Shown here: one piece after another, positions 37,701 to 49,200 of the stretch
Layout of the letters: each line of letters begins with the position of its first letter
Position numbering within the stretch: the first letter of the stretch is position 1
Assembly (NCBI GenBank): GCA_963402885.1
Contig: OY727096.1
Span: 18,457,820-18,521,819 of the forward strand
Reading direction: 5' to 3'
DNA length: 64,000 nt
Source: Antedon bifida
Taxonomy: Eukaryota > Echinodermata > Crinoidea > Comatulida > Antedonidae
Program-made: the position numbers and the translations under genes
Notes under the pieces: model-generated
Told to the model about the DNA's origin: nothing
The model's input: only the letters and a program-made list of their open reading frames with translations
Database searches by the model: none

Positions 37701-40700
37701 ACTTGTAGTTTGTTCATTTCCAGCCTAATTCCTGCAACCTTTGTACCATCTTGTGTGGGTAGCACTTCTGTTGGACTTCGAAAAAACTCCATCCTCCAGT
37801 TTTTACTAGAACCTGTCTTATCTTCCTTGGGTGTAAATGCTGTGTCCACCATTAATTGAGTAAGCCGTTTTTTTGCTCGGGGGAGGTCTGAAAAAAACAT
37901 TATATGTGTTATGAGCCCTCTATCGAGTGCTAGCTACCTCTTTAAGAATTTTTCCAACAACCTGCGTTTACTATGAGGATTATGTAATTGTTATAAAAAG
38001 TGTAAGATAAATATATATACCTGCAACGATGTCTTTTATATGCTCAAAATCTTTTTGATGTAGTATCCCATTACATTCAGGCAGCTTCACCATCTCGCGT
38101 AATTCTTTAATTGTACAAGCTATTTGTAGAGGTCCTCGTCGACCAATCAAATACACATGTTTTATTTTACTCTCTGCAATTCGTTCTAATGAATATTGCG
38201 TAATGTCAGTTTTCTGTGGAATATAATAGACTATGATGATACTGCCTGTATATGGCATTAATTCTATAGTGGACACTTCCAGAAAAATGGACAAGTCCAG
38301 ACATTGTACTGCACTGGTGTATGAAAAGAGTAAAGTAAGAAAAAAAGTAAAGCGTGGTTCCCACTAGAATGCAACGCAACTATGTACCGACGCAAAGTGC
38401 TATATTGCGTAATCACAAGTGGGAATCGACAACACAACAGTCAGTACAGGAAATCAAATCAGTTTGATTTCATGCAATGATGCAAGGCAATGACACTGGA
38501 AAACACACCAAATATGCAGGGTGAACCAGGCCGAGTCTACGGCAACTAACATTGCACTCAATAAGCAGGTTTTATTTCACAAAGGCGGGGACAAACACAA
38601 TTATTGGAAGGGCATTTTCTTATGTTGCGAACCACGCCTAAAATTAAGCTCAGAAAATTGCAGTAGAAAATTGTGTAGCACAGAAAATTGGTGAGAATAA
38701 TGATTTGTTGATGAGTGAAACCTACCTTTAGTATATCTATGGGGGTTAATAGCATCCTGGCAACATCTAATGCTACGTTTCCTTGACCAATTATTACAGC
38801 TGTATCACAATCAAGACTTGGATTGACCTAAAAGATAAAGTATCACTGTAGCATACTATTCGATTGTGAATCGACTTAATATTACAAATATTTTGGCACA
38901 CATGGCATGTCAAACCTATACTGAAAAAAATCACTGCTAGTGGTGCTTGTAAAGGAAATACCAACAAACGTAAAAATAAGCAATCAATACTATTGTTATA
39001 TACTATTTTCATTAAAGATGTATTGTCCCTTTGACTAATTCCAAAAAAATAAAAAATAACAGATTTCGAAAAAAGGTGGGTCATTTTGAAGTATCATAAT
39101 AGTTATTAACTATCACCAAAAATTGGTCGGAAAAAAAATCATTTAACTGAAATACAGACGTTTTTTTGTTAAAAAAATAACTTTGACTTCCAGTCAAAGT
39201 TTTCGATCAAAACATATCCCATAATGAAACGCACTTGTTTAGCTACTCTCTGTATGCATAATCATAAAACTTCCTCACGATCTGTGTGAAAATACCTTCT
39301 CAACCGTGACGAGTTGTAAACAATCCTAATTAGCATATGCATAATGCGTACTCATGGTTTGAAATCTTTGTTTACTTTCGCTCACGGCGATTTTCCAGAC
39401 GAAATGTAATCCAACTAATTTACCTGTTAATTACGTAAACTTGTTGCTTTTGGCTCAAATTTTCGACTTAAAGTGAATAACTTTAATATTACTTTGATAT
39501 GGCCAATTTAAATTTAGAATATTTTGACCTTCATTTTTTTGTGTTTCAAGTGACAATACATCTTTAAAGTTTGGTACTTATTCAAGTGGGGCACCTATTT
39601 GATTAGTATTGTCTAAAGTTCTGTCTGCACTATCAAACTAGTTAGCTCAAATATGGTAGTGATATGATGGCATCATCATGTCTATATATGGGCACATCAC
39701 ATTTTGTTGTCACATAAAATTTGATAGTGGAGACAGAGCTTTAGAGGGTGAACAATGCAATATCAGCAATACCTGTCTGTCTTCTGGTAAACCATTGTAC
39801 CAGCCTACAAAAGCGCGAGCAGACAACACACCATCAAGATGCTCTCCTGGTATTCCTAACTCCTTATCATCTTCAGCTCCGTAGCTCTATTAAAATAGAA
39901 AAATTTTGTTAGATATAAAATTAATTCCTTTATTCATCTCACTTTCATTAAAAAATCCTGGGTTCTCACAAATTTAGAATTAGATAATAACACAACTGGT
40001 GCTCTAAAACTCTGTCTACACTATTAAAAAAAGTGTGATGTGCCCAAATATGGTAGTAATATTCAGCAAATATGGTAGTGATATGACATCATCATGTCAT
40101 CACATTTTTTTGTCATATAAAATGTGATAGTGTAGACAGAGCTTAATGAGTCTCTGATACATACCAGGACAACAACATCATACATTTGTCGCAGCTCCTC
40201 CACAGTTACATCTTTCCCAACATTTACATTGCCATGAAAGTGTAAACGACCTCCTTCTGCTAAAGTGCTAAACTGGTTAATCACATTCTGAAATTATGGA
40301 TCAAATATAAAATTTGTTAACAAAGTTGGAGATACACAGTACTGGTAACAAATTTGTATAGATTAAAAAAATGTGTGAATTTGCATGGGATAATGAAATA
40401 CACAGTAATACGGTAAATTAAAGAAAGAGTAAAAGTAGTAGATTGAAATTGCTATAGAAGCTGTTTACCAACAAAATATTGAAAATTGTTGTTGTGTATG
40501 AGGCTTTTAAATGTAAACTTTGCAAGGTGGATGTTTCTAATAATTGTACCCATTTTATGATGTACAGTATATAATACTGTCAGTTTTTTTAAAACCAATT
40601 TTATGTTTATAATTGATATATGTGCATTTGTGTTTCTCTAATAAATCACATTTCCTTCAGTTATACCTTAACTTCAGGATGATCTGGAGCCACTCCGTAC

Positions 40701-41441
40701 CTCACAAGACCAAATGGAACTGGAAGGCGCTCAAGCATGTCTATTGTCAAATCCTTGTGGCCCTGAAATACAAATATAATAATTTATAATTGATACAGCG
40801 CATTATAATAAAGTGAAAACATAGAAGAAATTAAACTAAATAATTCAAAGGCTTTAACAATGAATTATAGAATTACTTTAATTAGGCTCTGGGCTGTGTA
40901 GAATCCTGCTGGACCACTGCCAACGACGCATATCTTTGGCTTACTGTTACTACTACACAAAGCTCTCTGAAAAGTTCCCAAGATATCTGAAAGTATAAAT
41001 ATTACAATTACAAACATAATTAATGCTAAATCATTGGGACTTTGTAGTCAGGTGTGAGGTAATTACATATCACATCAGTATGGACCAATTGCTTATGTTC
41101 CATCTGAAGGGCAACTAAATGTGAGTAAAGCTCTGTCTACACTATCAAACTTTATGTGAAAAAAAAATGTGATGTGCCCATACATGGAAATGATGATGTC
41201 ATATCACTACCATATTTGGGCATATCACTACCATATTTGGACACATCACAATTTTTTTTCAACTAAGTTTGATGTGTAGACAAAGAGCTTTATTTAGAGC
41301 AAGATGGCAATTTCATATGTAATTTTATCTCACTCTTACATAGCAATATTTTTAATTTTATGAAAACTCACATCGATTAGATGTTGAATTCTGCAAACAC
41401 GCTGATTTTTTTAACATTCGCAAAACCAACAATTTTGACAT
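34733..41441 (-). CDS. FDXR: NADPH:adrenodoxin (ferredoxin) oxidoreductase, mitochondrial
   Basis: Eleven exons join in frame: 41372-41441, 40877-40986, 40667-40762, 40165-40287, 39773-39886, 38726-38827, 38021-38213, 37703-37887, 37053-37224, 34973-35143 and 34733-34860, giving 487 residues (human about 491). The N-terminal 40 residues are basic and lack acidic residues, fitting a mitochondrial presequence. The FAD dinucleotide fold shows GSGPAG at 46-51, followed by [14 protein letters not shown]. The NADP fold shows GQGNVALD at 185-192 and GRRGPLQ at 229-235, whose arginines hold the NADP phosphate in the family. The C-terminal FAD region has [11 protein letters not shown]. The enzyme passes electrons from NADPH to ferredoxin for steroid hydroxylation and Fe-S cluster assembly. 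An acceptor just upstream of the ATG implies a non-coding first exon, probably ending at the donor near 41,776. Confidence 0.97.
35180..35348. mobile_element. MITE family 1 copy
   Basis: A full-length copy with both ends and two inner CATATTTG-GGCA blocks, lying in the last large FDXR intron beside exon 34973-35143. Confidence 0.9.
36241..36260. repeat. poly-G tract
   Basis: A run of about 18 G interrupted only at its edges (GTGGGGGGG to GGGTGGGAGG) in an FDXR intron. Such tracts can form G-quadruplexes and are prone to length error. Confidence 0.8.
37519..37651. mobile_element. foldback/MITE with GCTTGGTTCACACTAGG ends
   Basis: The left end AAGCTTGGTTCACACTAGG and the right end CCAAGTTTGAACCAAGAT are imperfect inverted repeats of roughly 26 bp. 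In an FDXR intron. A related word (GGTTCCCACTAG) near 38352 may be the start of a degraded relative. Confidence 0.6.
39013..39566. mobile_element. MITE family 2, long form
   Basis: Flanked by TA, with ends AAGATGTATTGTCCC and its inverse. About 550 bp, shared in inverted orientation with the copies at 46371-47143 and 59001-59504 (common words TTTGACTTCCAGTCAAAG and CATTTAACTGAAATACAG). In an FDXR intron. Confidence 0.85.
39614..39743. mobile_element. MITE family 1 copy
   Basis: Starts TAAAGTTCTGTCTGCACTAT and ends GGAGACAGAGCTTTA, directly beside FDXR exon 39773-39886. Confidence 0.87.
40005..40146. mobile_element. MITE family 1 copy
   Basis: Starts TAAAACTCTGTCTACACTAT and ends GATAGTGTAGACAGAGCTTA. 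It ends 19 bp from FDXR exon 40165-40287, so the family crowds this gene's splice donors. Confidence 0.88.
41126..41292. mobile_element. MITE family 1 copy
   Basis: Full length, flanked by TA on both sides, in the first coding intron of FDXR. Confidence 0.9.
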
Positions 41442-43274
41442 TATTTGAAACTGTTCGATAACTGCAAAATAAAAGAATCACATAAAAAATCCCTAATTTA
41501 TAGGAGGCGTAGTACTAGTAGTAGGCCTACCTATAAAATATGTAAAATAAATACAACTACTACTACAACTAAAAACCCTAATCAATCATCTATATTAATA
41601 CCTGCTAGGCCTAGTATTTAGGCTAGAGGGCAGCAGGCACTAAGTTAGGCCAGAAAAAGCAGTACGGCCGCCGACAGAGAGAGGAGAGACAGATTAAAAA
41701 TGGCCTAGCTTTTTTTATATGGCTCTCCCTTACAATAATGAGGGTAAAAACATTTCAACGCAATGGGTGTACTTACGAAATTAATAAGAGGTATATTTAT
41801 TGTATCTAGACTAGGCCTAATCTAACTTTTGAGGAATTGCGACCCTCATTTCAGAAAAAATATAAAAACGACGGAAGCGGTGTGGTGGTGGAAAAACTGG
41901 AAATACATTGGATGGATCCGTTTCAAAGTTTGGCAGTTTCAAATAAGAAATCTGATTGGTCAAAAAGATTTTACTTACCTCCAATAGATCTTTTTTTCGT
42001 GATTATTCAACCGCATCGCTCATAACAAACAACAAACCAGCAATGTGATTCAGGTAACAAAAAAGTTTTAGGCATACCACTTTTAGCTTTTTTCATTTTA
42101 AAAATAAAATAGTCTTTTATTTAAAAAAAAGCATTTGATCTTTACTGGTTTTTAAAAACAAAATACAAATCATGGAATAGAATAAAATTAATCTACATTA
42201 TGTTAATGCTATGTTGTTTTCCCCATCTAGTTTTGTGTATATTTTTACCTTGTCCTGCCATCGCTGTTCAGATAGAAGCATGCTTCTTCAACACTTTTCT
42301 TTTGCTTTCTATTAAAGTCTAATCAACAGTGTGAATACATTTTTTCATTGAATAAATTGATATTGGAATGCATATTTTCAATTGCTGATTAACAATTCTG
42401 TGTAAAAATGTCACAGAAATATCAAAGAAATAATATTAATTTGGTAATGTTATATACATAAAATATTTGTTTTAAATTACTGATTATATATAATAATATA
42501 TATAACTATATACTTTTCCATATTTATATATACAAATAGTTAGGCCTATAAACTATGAATATATGGTTTAACATTTCTATTGTTAATATTCAATATAACA
42601 ATACTGTATAATATAACATTTGCAACCAAGATAACAAAACAAAAATTGAAATTTGAAAACATTAATTCTTTTCCGAAACTATTCCTATCGCATAGCAAAA
42701 CACTAGTACAAAAATTATACAATTATAATGGACTCCTGTCTATACCCAGTAATACTGTACTGTAGAGTATTCTACACACTTTAAATACTCAGTATTCTAC
42801 ACACTTTAAATACTCAGTATTTACATAATATGTTAGGCAGAACGTATGTTTTACATACAGTATGGCGGCTAAGATAAAACAAAAGTCAAACTCTGTGTAC
42901 ATGAATGCAAAATTATTAATAAGCTGCATAAGCATAAACTGTTTACAACAATAAATAAAATTTGGTACTTGAATGTGGAATGCAAACAAGGTCAAATTAC
43001 ATAAAATGAAAAAAAAAACAAACAAAAAAAACCTATTTAAAAATACTTGAAATATCTGTGTGTTGTGTGTGCTTTTGTCAAATGGAATGGCAATGTATAT
43101 TTTCAAGCTGATTTAATACCAATTGCATCGTTTTACTTGCAGATGGGCTTCATTAACATTTATATACAGTAGGTAATTACACCACCTGTTTTTACAGATT
43201 CTAAGCTAGTGTGAACTAAGCCAAGATGTACTGTAGAGAAGTCTACCACCAGGCTAGTGCTACTAGTGTTTCCA
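41442..43274. other. FDXR 5' region and 3' flank of the first adaptor gene
   Basis: Probable non-coding FDXR exon ending at the minus-strand donor GTAAGT near 41,776, with a start site likely in 41,800-42,000. The rest (42,060-43,270) is very AT-rich; it includes a directly repeated CTACACACTTTAAATACTCA at about 42,772-42,820. No gene seen. Confidence 0.4.
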
Positions 43275-46200
43275 TTATTCCTTGGTTAAAATGGTCAGAA
43301 TATCTACCCGGCCTGTTTCTCGAGCAATGTTCTCAAGTTCCTGAATGTTACAGATCCGTTGTGGAGAACGAGTGCATTCCCAGTGGTAGATCACGATTTC
43401 TGTCCATGACTTGGAAAGGCTAGGTGCCAGATTATCTACCACATCTATGTCCGTAACATTGAACCCTTAAATTAAACAAGAAACATTTAATGACCAAAAA
43501 ATATACAGCTGCAATGTTCTCATTTTGCTCAGCTAAATTTGGTTTGTATTTTACATTAAAAAATTAATAGATAATAAATCGTCAATCTGACAATGCATAA
43601 ATACACATTTAATAGCCTTTTTAAGAGCACTCCAAATAAAGACCACTCAAAATATTTTAACCACGAAAAAGAGATTCAAAGTGACATACCAATAGAATCA
43701 GCTAAGGACTTCCACCATTTAGTAGCATCACTTAAAGCATTTAAATTTGCACGTTTACCCGGGGACATACCTAGCGAATCCCTGAAACAATGTTTCTTTG
43801 CACGAATTGCGTCTATAGTTTCTCCAATCTAAAATAAAGAAGAGAAAGTTTAGTATGCATGATGGGATGCATGACTGGTAATCTAGTAAAATTTAATACC
43901 AGATTCAAATGATTAAACATAAGTTTAAAGATGTAATGTCCCCCAAAAACATGAAAAATGAAGATTAATTAAATCAGACTTTGAATATGTTATTTTGTAG
44001 TTTTGGTAAGTTAATCACTTCCATAGAAAAAAAAAAGAAAACAAATTATGTTTTCACTTGTAAAATGACAAAATAAATGGTTAAATTCTACCAAAAATCC
44101 ATTGGCTGGCAGTCAATTTGACCAGGTAAATACATTTTTTTCAATCCAATTTTTGGTCAAAGTGGATAACTATTATGTTACTTAATTATTTTTTCAGGGG
44201 GACAATACACCTTTAAGAAATGTATGTGGCCTACACGTGACTGGCAGGAATTCTTTTTAAACATGCATACTCATGTTACCAGGAATGGCTAAGTCATGTA
44301 AAGAGTATGGACTTATTCCAAAATACAACATATTAGATATAGTAAAATCCAGCGGAGAGGGGAACTTTGTTAGGTTTCGAAAGTTTCCATTAATCCTCTA
44401 CTGTACTGGGAAAGTGTACTGTACAAAAACTAAGAATTATGAAATCAAAACTCACCGTCTCGGATTTGAAATGTCGAATATGATCTCTGTTGAAAAAATA
44501 ATTGAAACAAGATAATTATTATTCAGTATCTTTATGTACCTGTTTATCTTCCATCAAGGTATTTAGTTGATCATCTGCTGTTATTTGTAGAGGTTATGTT
44601 TGCATCATCCGATACCGTAAGTTCTCCCAAACCCTCTGAAAACCACAGTTTAGGAAAACCAGACCAAGCCATCTGATTCAATGTACTATATTGGTATTTT
44701 ATGTTCAGTTTCATAGGTTGCGTTTGGGCTTATGACATCACATGTGATACATATTGAGTGGAGTTGTGGCTTGGTGGTTATGATGCTTGGCTACCACTCC
44801 AAGGGTTCTGGGTTGAAGTCCCATCACATGTCAGGATTTTTTCTAAGGACAAAATTACAACTCCACTCCCAAAGACTTGTAATAAGACTTTGTTTATGTA
44901 GAGCATCTTGTGTATATGTTTGTCTTGTGAACCTCTGAGGGTCCCTAATTATCAGCAATTGCTGGATGGATCACCCTCATTAAATATGGTAAAAAAATAT
45001 GTTACACAACTGTATTACAGTATTTGTCTATGGTACTCGGCAACTTATAGACACAAGAATCAGCTAGCCCTATGCATATATAATAAAACGCATTCTGAAA
45101 ACCAAAATACTTAGTCTTGCTCAAAAGTTTTCTATTTATAGACTTAATTACTTCAATGGTAGGGCAGGTGGCCTTTGCTTGCGAGGTGAAAGCTTAGCAG
45201 CTTGTAGAGCGTTTTGATAGCTGGCTTGTTCAGCGTTTTGATAGCTGTCTTGTTCCTCACTTTCTGCATCTACTCCATCTCGAATGAATTCAGCTTTTGT
45301 CTCATCTAATTTCACCATTTCATTATATTCATTTGGTTTGCTTTCAGTATCTAACAGCAAATATAAAAGAACACAAACATTTTGTGGTATTACATCAAAC
45401 TCTACAGAAACATATCTAACATGCCATCATAACATTAGTGAAACCAGGGAGGTAAAATACCTCCCTGGTGAAACTGGGGAGAATATGGCACACTCTATAG
45501 TTATAGTGAACAGGATTTATTTATATTTTACCTATTATTACATCAGGATATCTTGTGTGAGGGCTTGATGATACAGACTTAGAGCTGGTCGGAAATTCAT
45601 CCTCACCATCAACTATGCATTAAAAAGAACAAATGTTAGCCTATGAATTGATAAACAAATAATTCTACTGCACGTCCAGTTAGCCACATACTGTAAGAGA
45701 TAACATTACATCCTTACCTTCAGCAGCTACATCTGGAATCATGGTACCTGATGATACCTCTTTCCCTTATGAAATTAAAAATAATATATTAAATCTTAAC
45801 AATTGTTAAAAAATGAATTTTTAAAAAATCCATACCATTATTTAACTATATATATATGTCTCCCTGAAAATTAAAAAAAAAAAATGTTTTTGTTGAATAT
45901 GCCATTTTAATTTCACATAATATTTATTTGACAAAAAATTTGATCAAAAACAAAAATTATTTACCTGAAAAAACTGTAATTTAAAGCAAAAAATAGTAAA
46001 ATTTACTGGAAGTCTATAGGTTTTTTGCCTTTTTAATAGTGAAAACATTATTTTTTAAAGTTTTTTTTTATACGGAAGTGATTAACTTTATTTAAACTGC
46101 ACAGTCTTTTTTGTTATTAATCTTAATTTTTCAGATGAGGACAATACATATTTAAGTTTTCGTTACAAATTAATGTGTGGGTATTGGCATGATCACTAAT

Positions 46201-49200
46201 AGCAATTAAGTGTCAACTTTGTCTTAAAGAGCCCATAAGGTATATGCATGGAGTCTGCTGAGAGAGGGGAGGCAAGGTTTAAAGTTCTATAATTTATATT
46301 GTTATGGGCTAGTTAGTCATCAATGTTGATGCAAATATTTATATTTGCATGAATTATAAATTATAAATTTTAAAGATTTATTGTCCCTTGAAACACAAAA
46401 AATGAAGGTCAAAATATTCTAAATTTAAATTGGCCATATCAAAGTAATATTAAAGTTATTCACTTAAAGTCGAAAATTTGAGCCAAAAATAACAAGTAAA
46501 AGGTAAATTAGTTTGATTACATTTCGTCTAGAAAATCATCGCGAGAGAAAGTAAACAAAGATTTCAAACCATGAGTATGCATTGTGCATGATGCTAATTA
46601 GGATTGTTTACAACTCGTCACGGTTGAGAAGGTGTTTTCACACAGATCGCGAGGAAGTTTTATGATTATGCATACAGAGTAGACAAACAAGCGCGTTGCA
46701 TTATGAGATATGTCTTGATTGAAAACTTTGACTGGAAGTCAAAGTTATTATTTGAACAAAAAAACGTCTGTATTTCAGTTAAATGAAATACACTCACCCG
46801 CTGTCCCCACAAAGACAAGCGTCTCGTTCAATGATGATGGTGGTATGTTGGGATGTTCCCACTTGAGGGCAGGGTTCATGGAATGTACCATTATTATTTT
46901 TATACATTCAAGTTTTAGCTCTCTTCTCGGAGAGAATAGGCCAATGTCGGTTTATCCAGGTAAGCTAGCACTTATAGACTACCAACACCACTTTTGGTTT
47001 GTGTAATTTCAGTTAAATGATTTTTTTTCCGACTAATTGTTGGTGAAAGTTAACTATTATAATACTTCAAAATGACCCACTTTTTTTCGAAATCTTTTTT
47101 TAAAAATTTGTTTGCAATTAGTCAAAGGGACAATACATCCTTAAACCCAGAGCTACCCTTTAAAGTGAAGGCATGTTACCTGGTGTGTGTTTCCAATCTT
47201 GATCTTTCTCAACATCTTCAGTTTCTTTTATGACTTTTCTTTGGCGATCAATTGCCTCTTTAATATGACTCAGGTGATTTGAACTGCTGGGTTTTATTTG
47301 GTAGTAACCTAAAATAAAAATAGACAATTTATCATTGTATTTGTAAATTAAGAATAAACTATAAATAATGTTTTAATTATAGCAAGTGTAAGATAAATTG
47401 TAATTTTTAACTTTTTTCTGTACTGTAGTTTAGGATATTTTTATGCTGCAAGTAGATTTTGTAGCTTGATATGTATTTTTTATCAGTTCTTTGTTATAGA
47501 ACCCAATTGAAAATAAGTATTTTTCTTGGCATTCCTTGTAATCACGGCCTGTTTATCTGTGCAATTGTTTTTCTATTTCTATGTCGTATTTGTTTTTTAA
47601 CCTTGATTCCCAAATAAAGAAATTCTAATTGTTACACTATTTTAAAAAAAAACAAAAAACAATCATTACATTGCACACACAAACCAAAGAAAGTTTAAAT
47701 AATATAGACTTATTTCCATTTGACAATTAGGAACAAGACAATATAACTATTTATAAACATTTAAAAACTGCAAGATCATTGTCAAACATGAGAATAATAA
47801 CAACAAAATAACACAAATACATCAAATGTTGTTAGTACTAAGATGAACTTTCAATTTGGTTTTAATTGTGTGTCTTTGGTTTTAAATTTGTGTACACTAA
47901 ACAAGTTACATAAAATATTTTATGCTGGTATATTTACAGTGCACTCTATAATAATATGGAGAAATCTTAACTTATTTCTCCATGAGATAACCAACTCTGG
48001 TCAATAAACAATTATTGTGTCAAATTTGTAATGAATATAACAATATAAGTAATAATGATATAAAAAATGTTCTAAATTATGTTTTATATTCTTTTGTAAT
48101 TCTTTGTAATTAATATTCAAGTGTGATGATAAGAATTATTTTTTGAAGAGCATGTATTTATATTAATTCAAAACATTACATTTACTACAGCAGGTACCAT
48201 CTTTTGAATGACATGTATGTCTCTATTCACGTCATGAGGTAATTTCCCGCATGATCGCAATAAAAAACGGTACTGGGTTTGGTCTACTAGCGTTCCTGCT
48301 CCCACGACCTCACAACCATGACTCAACAAAGTTCAGATTTTGATATATTAAACTCTAGACACACCCTGGTTGATAACTACTACTGTGTCGAATTTGTAAT
48401 AACTAAATAATATAAGTAATAATGATATCAAGAATGTTCCAAATTATGTTTTATATTTTTGTGTAATTCTTTTGTAATTAATATTCAAGTGTGACGATAG
48501 GATTATTTTGAAGGGCATGCACTTATAACTCTTTAGAAGCTTAACCATGCTTATCTCTGATGTTATTTTAAACCATGTGAAGATTACAGAACACTATACT
48601 GTACAGAACATTTTCTTCAAATTGTAAAATTATATTTGAACATGTATGGTTTTTAAAATTCTTATATTACTGTATATCCTCTGGTATAATGCCACCCTTC
48701 TAGAACACGAAATTGGGCCGACTTTGGGGTGGGACTATACCCGGGGAAAGTCTGGTTCAGGAAAAAAGTGATTAGTAAGCTTTTCTTTTAAAAACTCATT
48801 TAACTGGCTAGAGAGAGACCTACATCCAGACCAAAAGTCAATACTGGGACTACACCCAGGGATATGCCTGTTTATGAAATGAGACATAAAGTACAGGTGG
48901 GATTAGACCCGAAGTGGGATTATACCTGAGGATATAAATTATTTACTTGTGTATTTTTATTATATGGATTTATTTTTATTTTGCATCTTACTGGTAGTGT
49001 TTAGATTTAGTATTGGTTTTGACTGGACTATAAAAAATCGCCTAATTTTTTACTGAACTATAAAAATAATACTTTAAAACAAACAATTTGCTAGAAAGAA
49101 ACAGTAAATTTAAGCCAGGGGGTGGGATTAAACTTGAGCATGAGATTATACTTATTCATAATGGTAATGAGATCTATACTAAGACATAAACAATTGACTT

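Noticed and set aside
44767..44821. A functional tRNA gene
   Set aside because: A and B boxes are tRNA-like, but the stems do not pair into a cloverleaf and a SINE body follows.
46719..47006. 95-codon plus-strand frame
   Set aside because: Spans the junction of a MITE and its nested insertion, so it is a chance frame.
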